Origin: JBBQSU01 sp038234815
Lineage (GTDB): Bacteria; Planctomycetota; Phycisphaerae; Tepidisphaerales; Tepidisphaeraceae
DNA length: 64,000 bases
Direction of reading: 5' to 3'
Assembly: GCA_038234815.1 (NCBI GenBank)
Contig: JBBQSU010000002.1
Span: forward strand, 8,892-72,891
Shown here: positions 26,941 to 35,050 of the stretch, one piece after another
Numbering within the stretch: the stretch's first letter is position 1
Layout: each line of letters opens with the position of its first letter
Translations under genes and position numbers: made by a program
Notes under the pieces: model-generated
What the model saw: only the letters and a program-made list of their open reading frames with translations
The model's database searches: none
Told to the model about the DNA's origin: nothing

Positions 26941-27483
26941 TCAGCCAACGTCGACTTTTATCACCCCGCGTTGCCGCTTGACCGCGATGATTCGCTGCTT
27001 CATCTGTTCAAAAAGCGGGCGAGGATCGGGCAGGTCGCGCAGTTCCAGTCTGGGGGTGGTTTGGTCGGCCGAGACGATGATGATCCTGCCGACGCCAAGG
27101 ATTCGGTCGCTGAGCGACTGATGCAGTTTGATGTCCTCGACGTGCCAGAGTTCCAGCGTGTCGATGTTGCGGGAGAAGATGCCCGATTCGACATCCACAC
27201 GGTAATTGCTGATGCGATAGCGGACAGATTTGGTCAGGATGAGTGGGACAAAGAACATGCACGCACCGGCAAGCACCAACGCCAGCCCCAGCCACCAGGC
27301 CACTCGAAATCCGAAATATCCCCCGACGGCCAACCCAATGCCCACCAAGGCATAGATCGAGAAAGTGAAAATCTCCCCCCGGAGTTTTGGTGAACCATTG
27401 AAATAGACCTCCTCGCGGTCGTCCGCCGGGCGATGAGGGTCGGATTCCGGGACCGTCGAGGGCTGCGTATTGGGTTGCGTCAT
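26941..27483 (-). CDS. Bacterial PH-domain (bPH2/DUF304) membrane protein
   Basis: It has 180 residues: a polar N-terminus (1-35), two close membrane segments at about 38-80 (IFTFSIYALVGIGLAVGGYF and WWLGLALVLAGACMFFVPLI), then the bPH2 domain at about 85-175. Its marks are VRYRISNYRVDVESGIFSRN, DTLELWHVEDIKLHQSLSDR and LGVGRIIIVSADQTTPRLEL. The function of this family is unknown. Its start overlaps the stop of the EVE gene by four bases (ATGA), so the two are translationally coupled. Confidence 0.88.
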   Translation of the reverse strand: MTQPNTQPSTVPESDPHRPADDREEVYFNGSPKLRGEIFTFSIYALVGIGLAVGGYFGFRVAWWLGLALVLAGACMFFVPLILTKSVRYRISNYRVDVESGIFSRNIDTLELWHVEDIKLHQSLSDRILGVGRIIIVSADQTTPRLELRDLPDPRPLFEQMKQRIIAVKRQRGVIKVDVG

Positions 27484-27896
27484 GGCGGGCTTCCTTTGGC
27501 AAGATTTTCGATGCGCCGGAACATTTTCTCCGAAGTCGGGACGACGCTCAAGCGGCCGATGCGTAACAAGTCCCAGCCGGCAAACGCCGGATCGGCCTTG
27601 ATCGTCGCCAGGTTCACCGGTGCCAGTAGTTTGCGCTTGGCCTTCAAATCCGCGACTACAATTTTCGGATTCGTTTCTTTCGGATCAGCATAAGCCGGCG
27701 AGACGATCTCGGCGATGCCCACGCAGGCCTTTTCATCGCCGGTGTGATAGATCAGGGCCAGATCGCCCGGACGCATCGTGCGGATGTGCTTGAGCGCCAG
27801 CGCGTTGGTTACGCCGTCCCACACCGCCTTTTTCTGCGCCAGCAGTTCCGCGAAGCTAAATTCTGACGGTTCGGTCTTCAGAAGCCAGAAAGCCAT
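27480..27896 (-). CDS. EVE (PUA-like) domain protein
   Basis: EVE domains are PUA-like folds that bind modified bases in DNA or RNA. It has 138 residues with the whole family pattern: MAFWLLKTEPSEFSFAELLA, VWDGVTNALALKHIRTMRPG, DLALIYHTGDEKACVGIAEI and a basic AGWDLLRIGRLSVVP end. Length and start match the family. The four-base overlap with the PH-domain gene suggests a bicistronic unit. Its nucleic-acid target here is unknown; no restriction or modification genes are near. Confidence 0.93.
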   Translation of the reverse strand: MAFWLLKTEPSEFSFAELLAQKKAVWDGVTNALALKHIRTMRPGDLALIYHTGDEKACVGIAEIVSPAYADPKETNPKIVVADLKAKRKLLAPVNLATIKADPAFAGWDLLRIGRLSVVPTSEKMFRRIENLAKGSPP

Positions 27897-27968
27897 AGGT
27901 GATCGACGGGCGTCAGGCCCGCGGCCTCGTGGTATTCAGCGCGATGCCAAACTTTCTTGGCCGGCCGA

Positions 27969-28349
27969 TCAGGTCAGATGCATTCCGCCATCTTCGCCGG
28001 CTTCGTCACCGGCCCCTAGCGGCTTACGAAAAGTCTGTCCGACCTTGCGCAGCAGATCGACGAAATCCACTTGGGCGATGTTGTAGGCCTTGATCTTCAG
28101 GTGCGACGACATCTTCATCTGAAGGGATTCCAACTGCCGCTGCTGTTGTGGGCTGACGGGCATTCCACTTTGCTCCTGCCGCATGAGCGTTTCAAATGCC
28201 TGCTGAAACTCGGTGAGTAGCCGTTTGGCGTCGGCGTCTGATTCGAGCGCCTTCTGCGCCGCCTTGTATTTTGCCACCGCCGGCAGTTGAGCCACCTTCT
28301 GACCCAGCTTGTCGGCTTCCTTCAAGATCTCATCCAACTCAACTGCCAT
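27969..28349 (-). CDS. YlbF/YmcA family protein
   Basis: It has 126 residues and is helical: LDEILKEADKLGQKVAQLPA and LESDADAKRLLTEFQQAFET, then QQRQLESLQMKMSSHLKIKA. In Bacillus, YlbF and YmcA join YaaT to steer RNase Y; partners are not visible here. The tail after about 115 is Gly/Asp/Glu-rich. AAGGAAA precedes the ATG. Its start codon lies 11 bases from the ThiF-like start on the other strand. Confidence 0.85.
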   Translation of the reverse strand: MAVELDEILKEADKLGQKVAQLPAVAKYKAAQKALESDADAKRLLTEFQQAFETLMRQEQSGMPVSPQQQRQLESLQMKMSSHLKIKAYNIAQVDFVDLLRKVGQTFRKPLGAGDEAGEDGGMHLT

Positions 28350-28360
28350 GATGTTTCCTT

Positions 28361-29404
28361 ATGAAAACGGATACTATAGATACAAATCGCATGAGCGTCG
28401 AACGTTATCACCGACAAACCCTTCTGCCGCAAATCGGCAAACGCCAAGCCCTGCTTGGACAGGGGCGGGTGCTGATCCTGGGCTGCGGGGCCTTGGGAAC
28501 GGTAGTCGCAGATCAATTGGCGCGCGCGGGCGTGGGCTATTTGCGTCTGGTCGACCGAGACGTGGTTGAGGCAACGAACCTTCAACGACAGGTTCTTTTT
28601 GCAGAATCCGACATCGGCGCGCCCAAGGCCGTCGCGGCCGGCCAGCGTATCGCTTGCGTAAATTCTGAGATTCAGACCGATGCCCGAATTGTTGATGTTC
28701 ATTCCGGCAATATCGAAACGCTGATGGAAGGCACGCAATTGGTGCTGGACGGCACGGACAACGTCGCTACTCGATATCTACTGAACGACGTTTGCGTAAA
28801 GAAGGGTCTGCCCTGGGTGTATGGGGCGTGCGTCGGAACCGAGGGACGGGTGATGCCGATTCTGCCCGATCAAGCCTGCCTGCGCTGCATTTTCCCGACA
28901 CCCCCGGGCGCTTCGGAACTGCCCACTTGCGACACCGCCGGGGTGCTGGGCAGCGCCGCAAACATCGTCGGATCGCTTCAAGCCGCCTTGGCGATCAAAA
29001 TACTGATTGGCGAGCCGATCGAGCCGGCTTTGACGGCTTTCGATGCCTGGACGGGCCGGTTCCACGCGATCTCAATCACTAACTCGCGTCGGGCGGACTG
29101 CCCCTGTTGTGGAAAGCGCAACTTTGAATTTCTGGACCGAGCGAGTGACTCGGAAGCGACGCTGTGTGGGCGAAACGCGGTACAGATTCGCCCGGGCAAG
29201 CCTGTGAACGTCGATCTGGCCGCAGTGGCCGGGCGGCTTGAGTCGCTTGGCACGGTGGAGCGGTCCGCTTACCTCCTGCGCTGCCGGTTTTGCGAATGCC
29301 CTGAGATTGAATTCACCCTGTTCCCTGACGGCCGAGCGATCGTCGGGGGCACGCACGAACTGCGTCGCGCGCGAACCTTATACGCAAAGTACATTGGGAT
29401 GTGA
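28361..29404 (+). CDS. ThiF/MoeB-type E1 adenylyltransferase without rhodanese
   Basis: Expected to adenylate the C-terminal Gly of a ubiquitin-like sulfur carrier. It has 347 residues from 28361; ATG 28391 is an alternative start (MSVERYHRQTLLPQIG), and neither has a good ribosome site. The E1 core: RYHRQTLL, nucleotide loop GCGALG at 41-46, LVDRDVV, NLQRQVLF, DGTDN at 130-134. Zinc Cys are C173/C176 and C247/C250, and the conserved Cys of LPTCDTAGV is C190. The last 80 residues form a small domain (CGRNAVQIRPGKPVNVDLAA) found in stand-alone E1 proteins. It leads the sulfur locus, separated from the CysM-like gene by island B. Confidence 0.92.
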   Translation: MKTDTIDTNRMSVERYHRQTLLPQIGKRQALLGQGRVLILGCGALGTVVADQLARAGVGYLRLVDRDVVEATNLQRQVLFAESDIGAPKAVAAGQRIACVNSEIQTDARIVDVHSGNIETLMEGTQLVLDGTDNVATRYLLNDVCVKKGLPWVYGACVGTEGRVMPILPDQACLRCIFPTPPGASELPTCDTAGVLGSAANIVGSLQAALAIKILIGEPIEPALTAFDAWTGRFHAISITNSRRADCPCCGKRNFEFLDRASDSEATLCGRNAVQIRPGKPVNVDLAAVAGRLESLGTVERSAYLLRCRFCECPEIEFTLFPDGRAIVGGTHELRRARTLYAKYIGM

Positions 29405-29526
29405 CGGCGGGGGGTGAGCCGGTGAGTACCTTCTGACCATCACCATGGGTTCCGCGACGGGAGCTACACGGTCTGCCACTCCCATCAACCGTCCCCGCGG
29501 CGGCTTGGGTAGGCGCCGGCGGAATT

Positions 29527-29556
29527 GGTGCGCTTTTTGGCGCCAAAAAGCGCACC
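29527..29556. repeat. Island B, palindrome 1 (30 nt, perfect)
   Basis: GGTGCGCTTTTTGGC pairs fully with its reverse complement GCCAAAAAGCGCACC: 15 of 15 positions. It shares GGTGCGC, GGCGCC and GCGCACC with 13127-13156, while the A/T parts of the arms are exchanged. It lies 122 bases after the ThiF-like stop. The 122 bases before it and the AT-rich bases after it show no other structure, apart from a TTTACA at 29590-29595 without a matching -10. Confidence 0.9.
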
Positions 29557-29640
29557 AAGATTTGATCACTTCCAACAAAAATAATATTTTTTACAAATCG
29601 TTTATCTGAAGCGATTTAGGTGCGTTTTGGAGCACTCCGA

Positions 29641-29681
29641 GTTGCGCGAAAAGGCGCCAATTCGCGCACCAGCGGCCCTTA
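29641..29681 (+). repeat. Island B, palindrome 2 and conserved 26-nt block
   Basis: TTGCGCGAA and TTCGCGCAC flank a GGCGCC centre (29641-29670; 12 of 15 pairs), a second copy of the palindrome design, with its GCGCACC end 114 bases from that of palindrome 1. The block GCCAATTCGCGCACC to CCCTTA (29656-29681) matches 13252-13277 at 23 of 26 bases. CCCTTA is then repeated 11 bases on. Confidence 0.85.
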
Positions 29682-29709
29682 ATCGCCCTTAGGGTAGAGG
29701 AGTATTCGT

Positions 29710-30054
29710 ATGGCCAGCGACCTGTTCATTCTCTCAATCGTCTATTCAGCCGCGCGGGCTTGTGGGGCGGGCTCACCGCAGGACGCCCAGCTCGGACGCG
29801 GGGAAGCGTCCGGCAGAGCCGGACTTAAAATCTCGCCTGCTCGCCAAGGCGCGTGCATCTACCCCGCAGGGTATCCCTTGCCTTGGGCAATACGAGGGTC
29901 GCAACAAACGGGACCCCCCGAGTACCTGGCCGGACCTGGAAATAACCTCTTCGTGACACCCATGGGACCCCAAAGGGACCTCTTCGGGACCCCCTTTGGA
30001 CCCCCTTTTCCTATTCAAACGGGCGAGAAATATGAAAAAATGCCTGATTTTTGA
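29710..30054 (+). CDS. Small frame of island B
   Basis: Unknown, 114 residues. It begins MASDLFILSIVYSAARACGA after GAGGAG (29697-29702), in the same place relative to the conserved block as the small frame of island A, whose start is MADLILILVA. Beyond the first ten residues the two have no convincing protein similarity, although the C-terminal part crosses the shared tail repeat (VTPMGPQRDLFGTPFGPPF). A one-base indel puts the tail in different frames in the two copies. The middle (29760-29940) is GC-rich and low in coding character. It may be a decayed copy. Confidence 0.28.
   Translation: MASDLFILSIVYSAARACGAGSPQDAQLGRGEASGRAGLKISPARQGACIYPAGYPLPWAIRGSQQTGPPEYLAGPGNNLFVTPMGPQRDLFGTPFGPPFPIQTGEKYEKMPDF
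29955..30009 (+). repeat. Island B tail: GGGACCCC-type 12-mer repeats
   Basis: 55 bases with units GGGACCCC-AAA, GGGACCTC-TTC, GGGACCCCC-TTT and GGACCCCC-TTTT. They match the tail of island A at about 48 of 55 aligned columns. From 30055 to 30249, up to the CysM-like gene, I see nothing beyond AT-rich bases near 30200-30240 that may hold its promoter. Confidence 0.85.
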
Positions 30055-30249
30055 AGAAATCCGATCCGCGGCGCCCAAGCATGTTCAAGAGGCCCAGCAA
30101 GAGACGTTGTTGATGGTTTCCGCCTCGGTTCTGGCCCGGTGTACTGCGGGCGGAAGGGTGCCGGGGGGGCGACAATTACGTGCTAAACCCATAGCCAAAG
30201 GAAAAAAACTTGATCTAATACCCATTTTCCCCTAGACTTAGTAGGAATT

Positions 30250-31209
30250 GTGCAACAAGTGGCTTCTCGATCAACGTCGCGTCTGGGCCGGTCAGTGCTC
30301 GAACTGATCGGCAACACCCCGCTTCTGGGCTTCAGGCGCGTCGGTCCGCCCAATCCGGGGGTCCAAGTGCTGGCCAAGGCCGAATGGTACAACCCGGGCG
30401 GAAGCGTTAAGGACCGGGCGGCGCTTAGCATGATCCTCGACGGCGAGCGGCGGGGACTGCTCACGAAAGATAAAATTCTCATCGACGCCACCAGTGGCAA
30501 CACCGGCATCGCCTATGCCATGATCGCGGCCGAACGCGGGTATCGAGTGAAACTGGCGCTGCCCGGAAATGCCAGCATCGAACGGAAGCAATGCCTGATG
30601 GCCTACGGCGCGGAACTTGTGTTGACCGACCCCTCCGAAAGCACCGACGGTGCCCAGCGGTTTGTTCGAGCGCTCGTCGATACTGACCCCGACCGCTATT
30701 TCTATCCCGATCAATACAACAACCCCGCCAACTGGAAAGCCCATTACGAAACAACCGCAATGGAAATCTGGCGCCAGACCGTCGGGCGGGTTACGCATTT
30801 TGTTTGCGGGATGGGAACCACCGGGACGTTCATGGGTGTGACTCGGCGATTGAAGGAACTGAATCCCCAGATCCGCTGTATCAACATGCAGCCCGATTCC
30901 CCGCTTCACGGCCTTGAAGGCATGAAACATCTGGCCAGCGCGCTGGTGCCGGGAATCTACGATCCCAAGATAGGCGACGATCAGGTGGAGGTGAGTACGG
31001 AGGACGCGCACAGGATGGTGTTGAAACTGGCCCGTGAAGAAGGGCTTCTGGTGGGCGTGTCGTCGGGTGCAAATCTGGTGGCGGCGATGAATCTCGCTGC
31101 CACCGTCGAGCAGGGCGTTATAGTGACGATCTTCTGCGACTCGGCCAGTAAATATCTATCGGAAGATTTCTGGTCTGAAGCCAGCAGCGAAGCAGAAAAC
31201 TGGCCTTAA
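30250..31209 (+). CDS. cysM: CysM-like PLP cysteine synthase
   Basis: Beta-replacement enzyme that makes cysteine from an activated serine. It has 319 residues from GTG 30250 (no upstream ATG in frame). Fold type II PLP features: VLELIGNTPLLGF, PLP Lys K54 in [21 protein letters not shown] at about 81-91, GMGTTGTFMGVTRRL binding the phosphate, and GLLVGVSSGANLVAA. The segment QPDSPLHGLEGMKHLASALV replaces the region that in CysK enzymes binds the SAT C-terminus, as in CysM proteins that take sulfur from a carrier thiocarboxylate. The JAMM gene follows after 19 bases. Identity as a CysO-dependent enzyme is inferred from context. Confidence 0.88.
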   Translation: MQQVASRSTSRLGRSVLELIGNTPLLGFRRVGPPNPGVQVLAKAEWYNPGGSVKDRAALSMILDGERRGLLTKDKILIDATSGNTGIAYAMIAAERGYRVKLALPGNASIERKQCLMAYGAELVLTDPSESTDGAQRFVRALVDTDPDRYFYPDQYNNPANWKAHYETTAMEIWRQTVGRVTHFVCGMGTTGTFMGVTRRLKELNPQIRCINMQPDSPLHGLEGMKHLASALVPGIYDPKIGDDQVEVSTEDAHRMVLKLAREEGLLVGVSSGANLVAAMNLAATVEQGVIVTIFCDSASKYLSEDFWSEASSEAENWP

Positions 31210-31228
31210 TAATGAAGAATCTGGTTCA

Positions 31229-31678
31229 ATGAACCCCATCGTGTTGACAACCTCGCAGGCCCGGCAGGTCGAAGTAGAAGGCGCGCGCGCCTATCCGAAC
31301 GAATGCTGCGGAGTGCTGTACGGCCGCGATGAAGTGGGGGCGCGCGTTGTCGAGCGGATTGAGCCGGTGACGAACGATTTCGTTTCCGGGGAGCAGTTCC
31401 ACCGCTTTTCCATCTCCGGCAAGCAACTGATGGCGGCCGAGCGCAGCGCCAGCGAAGCAAAGCAATTGGTCCTGGGTTTTTATCACAGCCACCCCGATCA
31501 TCCTGCCCGGCCCAGCGAATACGACCGCCAGCACGCCTGGCCATTTTACAGCTATATTATTGTTGCCATTGCCGAAAAAACGCCCGGCGAAATGACCAGT
31601 TGGATTTTGGACGAATCGACCGAGCAGTTTTTGCAGGAGACCATTACAATCCAGTCATCCGAGACGCACTCTTTTTAG
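31229..31678 (+). CDS. mec: JAMM/Mov34 metalloprotease (Mec-like)
   Basis: In actinobacteria Mec cuts cysteine off the CysO carrier after CysM has attached it. It has 149 residues with the complete JAMM zinc site: E25 in YPNECCGVL, H86 and H88 in GFYHSHPDHP, S96 and D99 in RPSEYD. The fold ends in ITSWILDE-like strands (EMTSWILDESTEQFLQE). It lies between the two cysteine synthase genes, 19 bases after cysM and 13 before cysK, with the same direction. The symbol is by analogy to mycobacteria; it could instead act on another ubiquitin-like carrier. Confidence 0.9.
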   Translation: MNPIVLTTSQARQVEVEGARAYPNECCGVLYGRDEVGARVVERIEPVTNDFVSGEQFHRFSISGKQLMAAERSASEAKQLVLGFYHSHPDHPARPSEYDRQHAWPFYSYIIVAIAEKTPGEMTSWILDESTEQFLQETITIQSSETHSF

Positions 31679-31691
31679 AAAGTAGATTATT

Positions 31692-32656
<965 letters not shown>

Positions 32657-32657
<1 letters not shown>

Positions 32658-33280
32658 TGCCGGCAAAGATGTCTGAATCCAAATCGACCAACATCACCTG
32701 GCACGCCGGCGAGGTTTCGCGGGCGGATCGTCAGGCTCTGCTCGGCCAGCGCGGTTGCACCGTCTGGCTAACCGGGCTGAGCGCCGCAGGCAAAAGCACC
32801 ATCGCCTGCCTGCTGGAGAGGAAGTTGATCGAGCGCGGCCGATTGGCCTATCGCCTGGACGGCGACAACATTCGGCACGGGCTGAACAAAAACCTGGGAT
32901 TCAGCCCTGCGGATCGGACAGAAAACATCCGCCGCATTGGAGAGGTCGCCCGGCTGTTCACCGATGCCGGCGCGATCGTCATCGCCAGCTTCATCAGCCC
33001 GTATCGGGAAGACCGCAATGCGGTGCGCGCGCTGTTATCGGAAGGCGATTTCGTTGAAGTCTTTGTCCATGTGTCGCTTGAAACCGCGACGCGCCGCGAT
33101 CCCAAGGGCTTGTACAAGAAAGCGATCGCAGGGCAGCTCAAAGGTTTTACCGGCGTCGATGATCCTTACGAAGCGCCCGAATCGCCTGAGATCAGGATAG
33201 ACACCGAGCAGTCGTCAGCGGAAGAATCGGCAGGACGCATTCTTGATTATCTCTATAGTAATGGATTTATGAAATCTTGA
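32657..33280 (+). CDS. cysC: Adenylylsulfate (APS) kinase
   Basis: Phosphorylates APS to PAPS in sulfate activation. It has 207 residues with Walker A GLSAAGKS at 40-47, then YRLDGDNIRHGLNKNLGFSP, DRTENIRRIGEVARLFTDAG, SFISPYREDRNAVR and DPKGLYKKAIAGQLKGFTGV. The start overlaps the cysK stop by one base. ATP sulfurylase genes (cysD/cysN or sat), needed to feed it, are not in the window. Confidence 0.96.
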
Positions 33281-33316
33281 ACTGCCCGCACCTGGCAAAC
33301 GTTTTTGGAGCGCGAT

Positions 33317-34168
33317 ATGAAAATGTCACCGGTCGAACTTCATTGCCATAGCACTGCATCGGACGGCACATGCGCGCCGTCGGAAGTGGCGGAGTTGGCT
33401 GCCCGCGGGGGCTTAAGCGCGCTGGCGCTGACCGACCACGACACCACCGCCGGACTGGCCGAATGCCAGCAGGCTTGTGCCCGCCTGGGGGTCGATTTCC
33501 TCAATGGCATCGAGATCAGCGCAGAAAATCCGTACGGCACCATGCACCTGCTGGGATACGGCATTAGCTCGGCAAGTCCCGTACTGGCCGATCTCACCCG
33601 GAGATTGATCGAAGGCCGTAACGTGCGCAACCCCCGGATCGTCGGCCGACTTCAAGAGCTGGGGCTGGCCATCAGCATGGAAGAAGTGGAACAACACGCC
33701 GGTGGTGAAGTCGTTGGTCGGCCGCATATTGCTGGGGTCCTGGTGAAAAAGGGCTATGTGTCGTCGATCAATGAGGCGTTTAATGAGTATCTCGCCCCCG
33801 GCGGGAAGGCTTACTTTGACAAGGAGCGGCTCAGTTCCGCACAAGCCATCGCGATGATCGGTAAATCCGGCGGGCTGGCCGTGCTGGCCCACCCGGTTCA
33901 ACTTAACTGTTCCAATGACGCGCAACTTGAAACGACTGTAAAAAATCTGGTTGACCAGGGACTGAGCGGGCTGGAGGTGCTGCACAGCAGTCACACCGCC
34001 GAAGAGGCCGCCAAATACACTCGCCTGGCCGACCGCTTTGGCCTGCTTAAAACGGGCGGAAGCGATTTCCATGGGTCCAACAAACCGAACGTGCAGCTCG
34101 GGCGCGCGGCCAATCAACTGGTTCCGCGGGCCTGGTTTGATCGACTGCGAGAAAGGCTGGGCCAGTGA
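33317..34168 (+). CDS. PHP-domain phosphatase, probable nucleoside 3',5'-bisphosphate phosphatase
   Basis: RNase AM/YciV-like PHP phosphoesterase. It has 283 residues from ATG 33317, preceded by GGAG; the frame also opens from TTG 33305. Metal ligands of the PHP site: H9 and H11 in ELHCHSTASDG, H41 in LTDHDTT, E66 in GIEISAE, H137 in GRPHIAG, H192 in LAHPVQL, D250 and H252 in GGSDFHG. It lies between cysC and cysH and overlaps cysH by four bases (GTGA). PAPS reduction releases PAP, which is toxic and inhibitory; an enzyme that removes the 3'-phosphate would fit here. The substrate is inferred from position and family. Confidence 0.88.
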   Translation: MKMSPVELHCHSTASDGTCAPSEVAELAARGGLSALALTDHDTTAGLAECQQACARLGVDFLNGIEISAENPYGTMHLLGYGISSASPVLADLTRRLIEGRNVRNPRIVGRLQELGLAISMEEVEQHAGGEVVGRPHIAGVLVKKGYVSSINEAFNEYLAPGGKAYFDKERLSSAQAIAMIGKSGGLAVLAHPVQLNCSNDAQLETTVKNLVDQGLSGLEVLHSSHTAEEAAKYTRLADRFGLLKTGGSDFHGSNKPNVQLGRAANQLVPRAWFDRLRERLGQ

Positions 34169-34929
34169 ATTTTCTTCAGGACAATCAGCCTGTGCAAACG
34201 ACCGAAGGCATCGATCTACCGACGCTCAATCCGCTCTTGGAAAAATCGACTCCTGCGCAGGTGGTGGAATGGGCGGTTGCTCAGTTCGGAAACGAGCTGG
34301 TGATGTCCTCGTCGTTCGGGGCCGAATCGGCACTGCTCATTCATCTGGCCACCAGCGTTTCTCCCAATATCCGCATTATTTTTGTGGATACGGGTTACCT
34401 GTTTCCGGAAACGCACGAATTCATGGAGCAACTCCGCCGGCGGTTCAACTTAAACGTCTGGAGCTATCACACGCGGACCGATCCGATCCAATATCTGCAT
34501 CAAGCCGGCGAGGAAAATCCCATGTGGCGCAAGGACGTGAATGCTTGCTGCGCCGTGAACAAAAACGAACCGTTCGAGCGGGCCATGCGTGACCTGGCCC
34601 CCCAAGCCTGGCTGCGCGGCGTTCGGCGCATCCAGGCGGAAACCCGCAGAGCCATTGGGTTTGTCGAATTCAGTAAACGATACAACTGTTTTGCTATTTC
34701 TCCGCTATTAAACATGTCCAGCAAGGACATTTTTGAATACATGAAGCGGCACGATCTGCCCTATCACCCCTTGTATGAAAAGGGATACGCTTCGATTGGG
34801 TGCAATCCTTTAAGCTGTACCCGGCCGATCAAGCCGGGAGAAGATGGGCGCAGCGGCCGATGGTCGGGCACGGGCAAGGTCGAGTGCGGGATCAACATTA
34901 ATCCCTCGGTGGATTCGTCGAGTTTGTAG
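34165..34929 (+). CDS. cysH: PAPS/APS reductase with unusual cysteine spacing
   Basis: Reduces PAPS (or APS) to sulfite. It has 254 residues from GTG 34165. SSSFGAESALLIHL at 48-61 is the P-loop-like nucleotide site and FVDTGYLFPET follows. The cysteine set of Fe-S-type reductases is present: CC at 128-129 and the catalytic C241 in KVECGININP. The second cluster pair is C213 and C218 in SIGCNPLSCTRPI, that is CxxxxC instead of the usual CxxC (GCxPCTR). Adjacent cysC and the phosphatase suggest PAPS as substrate, whereas the cysteine pairs are typical of APS-using enzymes. No sulfite reductase is in the window. Confidence 0.93.
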   Translation: MNFLQDNQPVQTTEGIDLPTLNPLLEKSTPAQVVEWAVAQFGNELVMSSSFGAESALLIHLATSVSPNIRIIFVDTGYLFPETHEFMEQLRRRFNLNVWSYHTRTDPIQYLHQAGEENPMWRKDVNACCAVNKNEPFERAMRDLAPQAWLRGVRRIQAETRRAIGFVEFSKRYNCFAISPLLNMSSKDIFEYMKRHDLPYHPLYEKGYASIGCNPLSCTRPIKPGEDGRSGRWSGTGKVECGININPSVDSSSL

Positions 34930-35050
34930 AAAGCCAGGAATGGTTTGGGATGGACTTGAAGCCCATCATCATTGGTCGAGAAAATGGGCATTGGCGCGCC
35001 ATAAGCTGCTGAATTGATTTGACCATTGAGGCCACTTACGATCCGTGACA

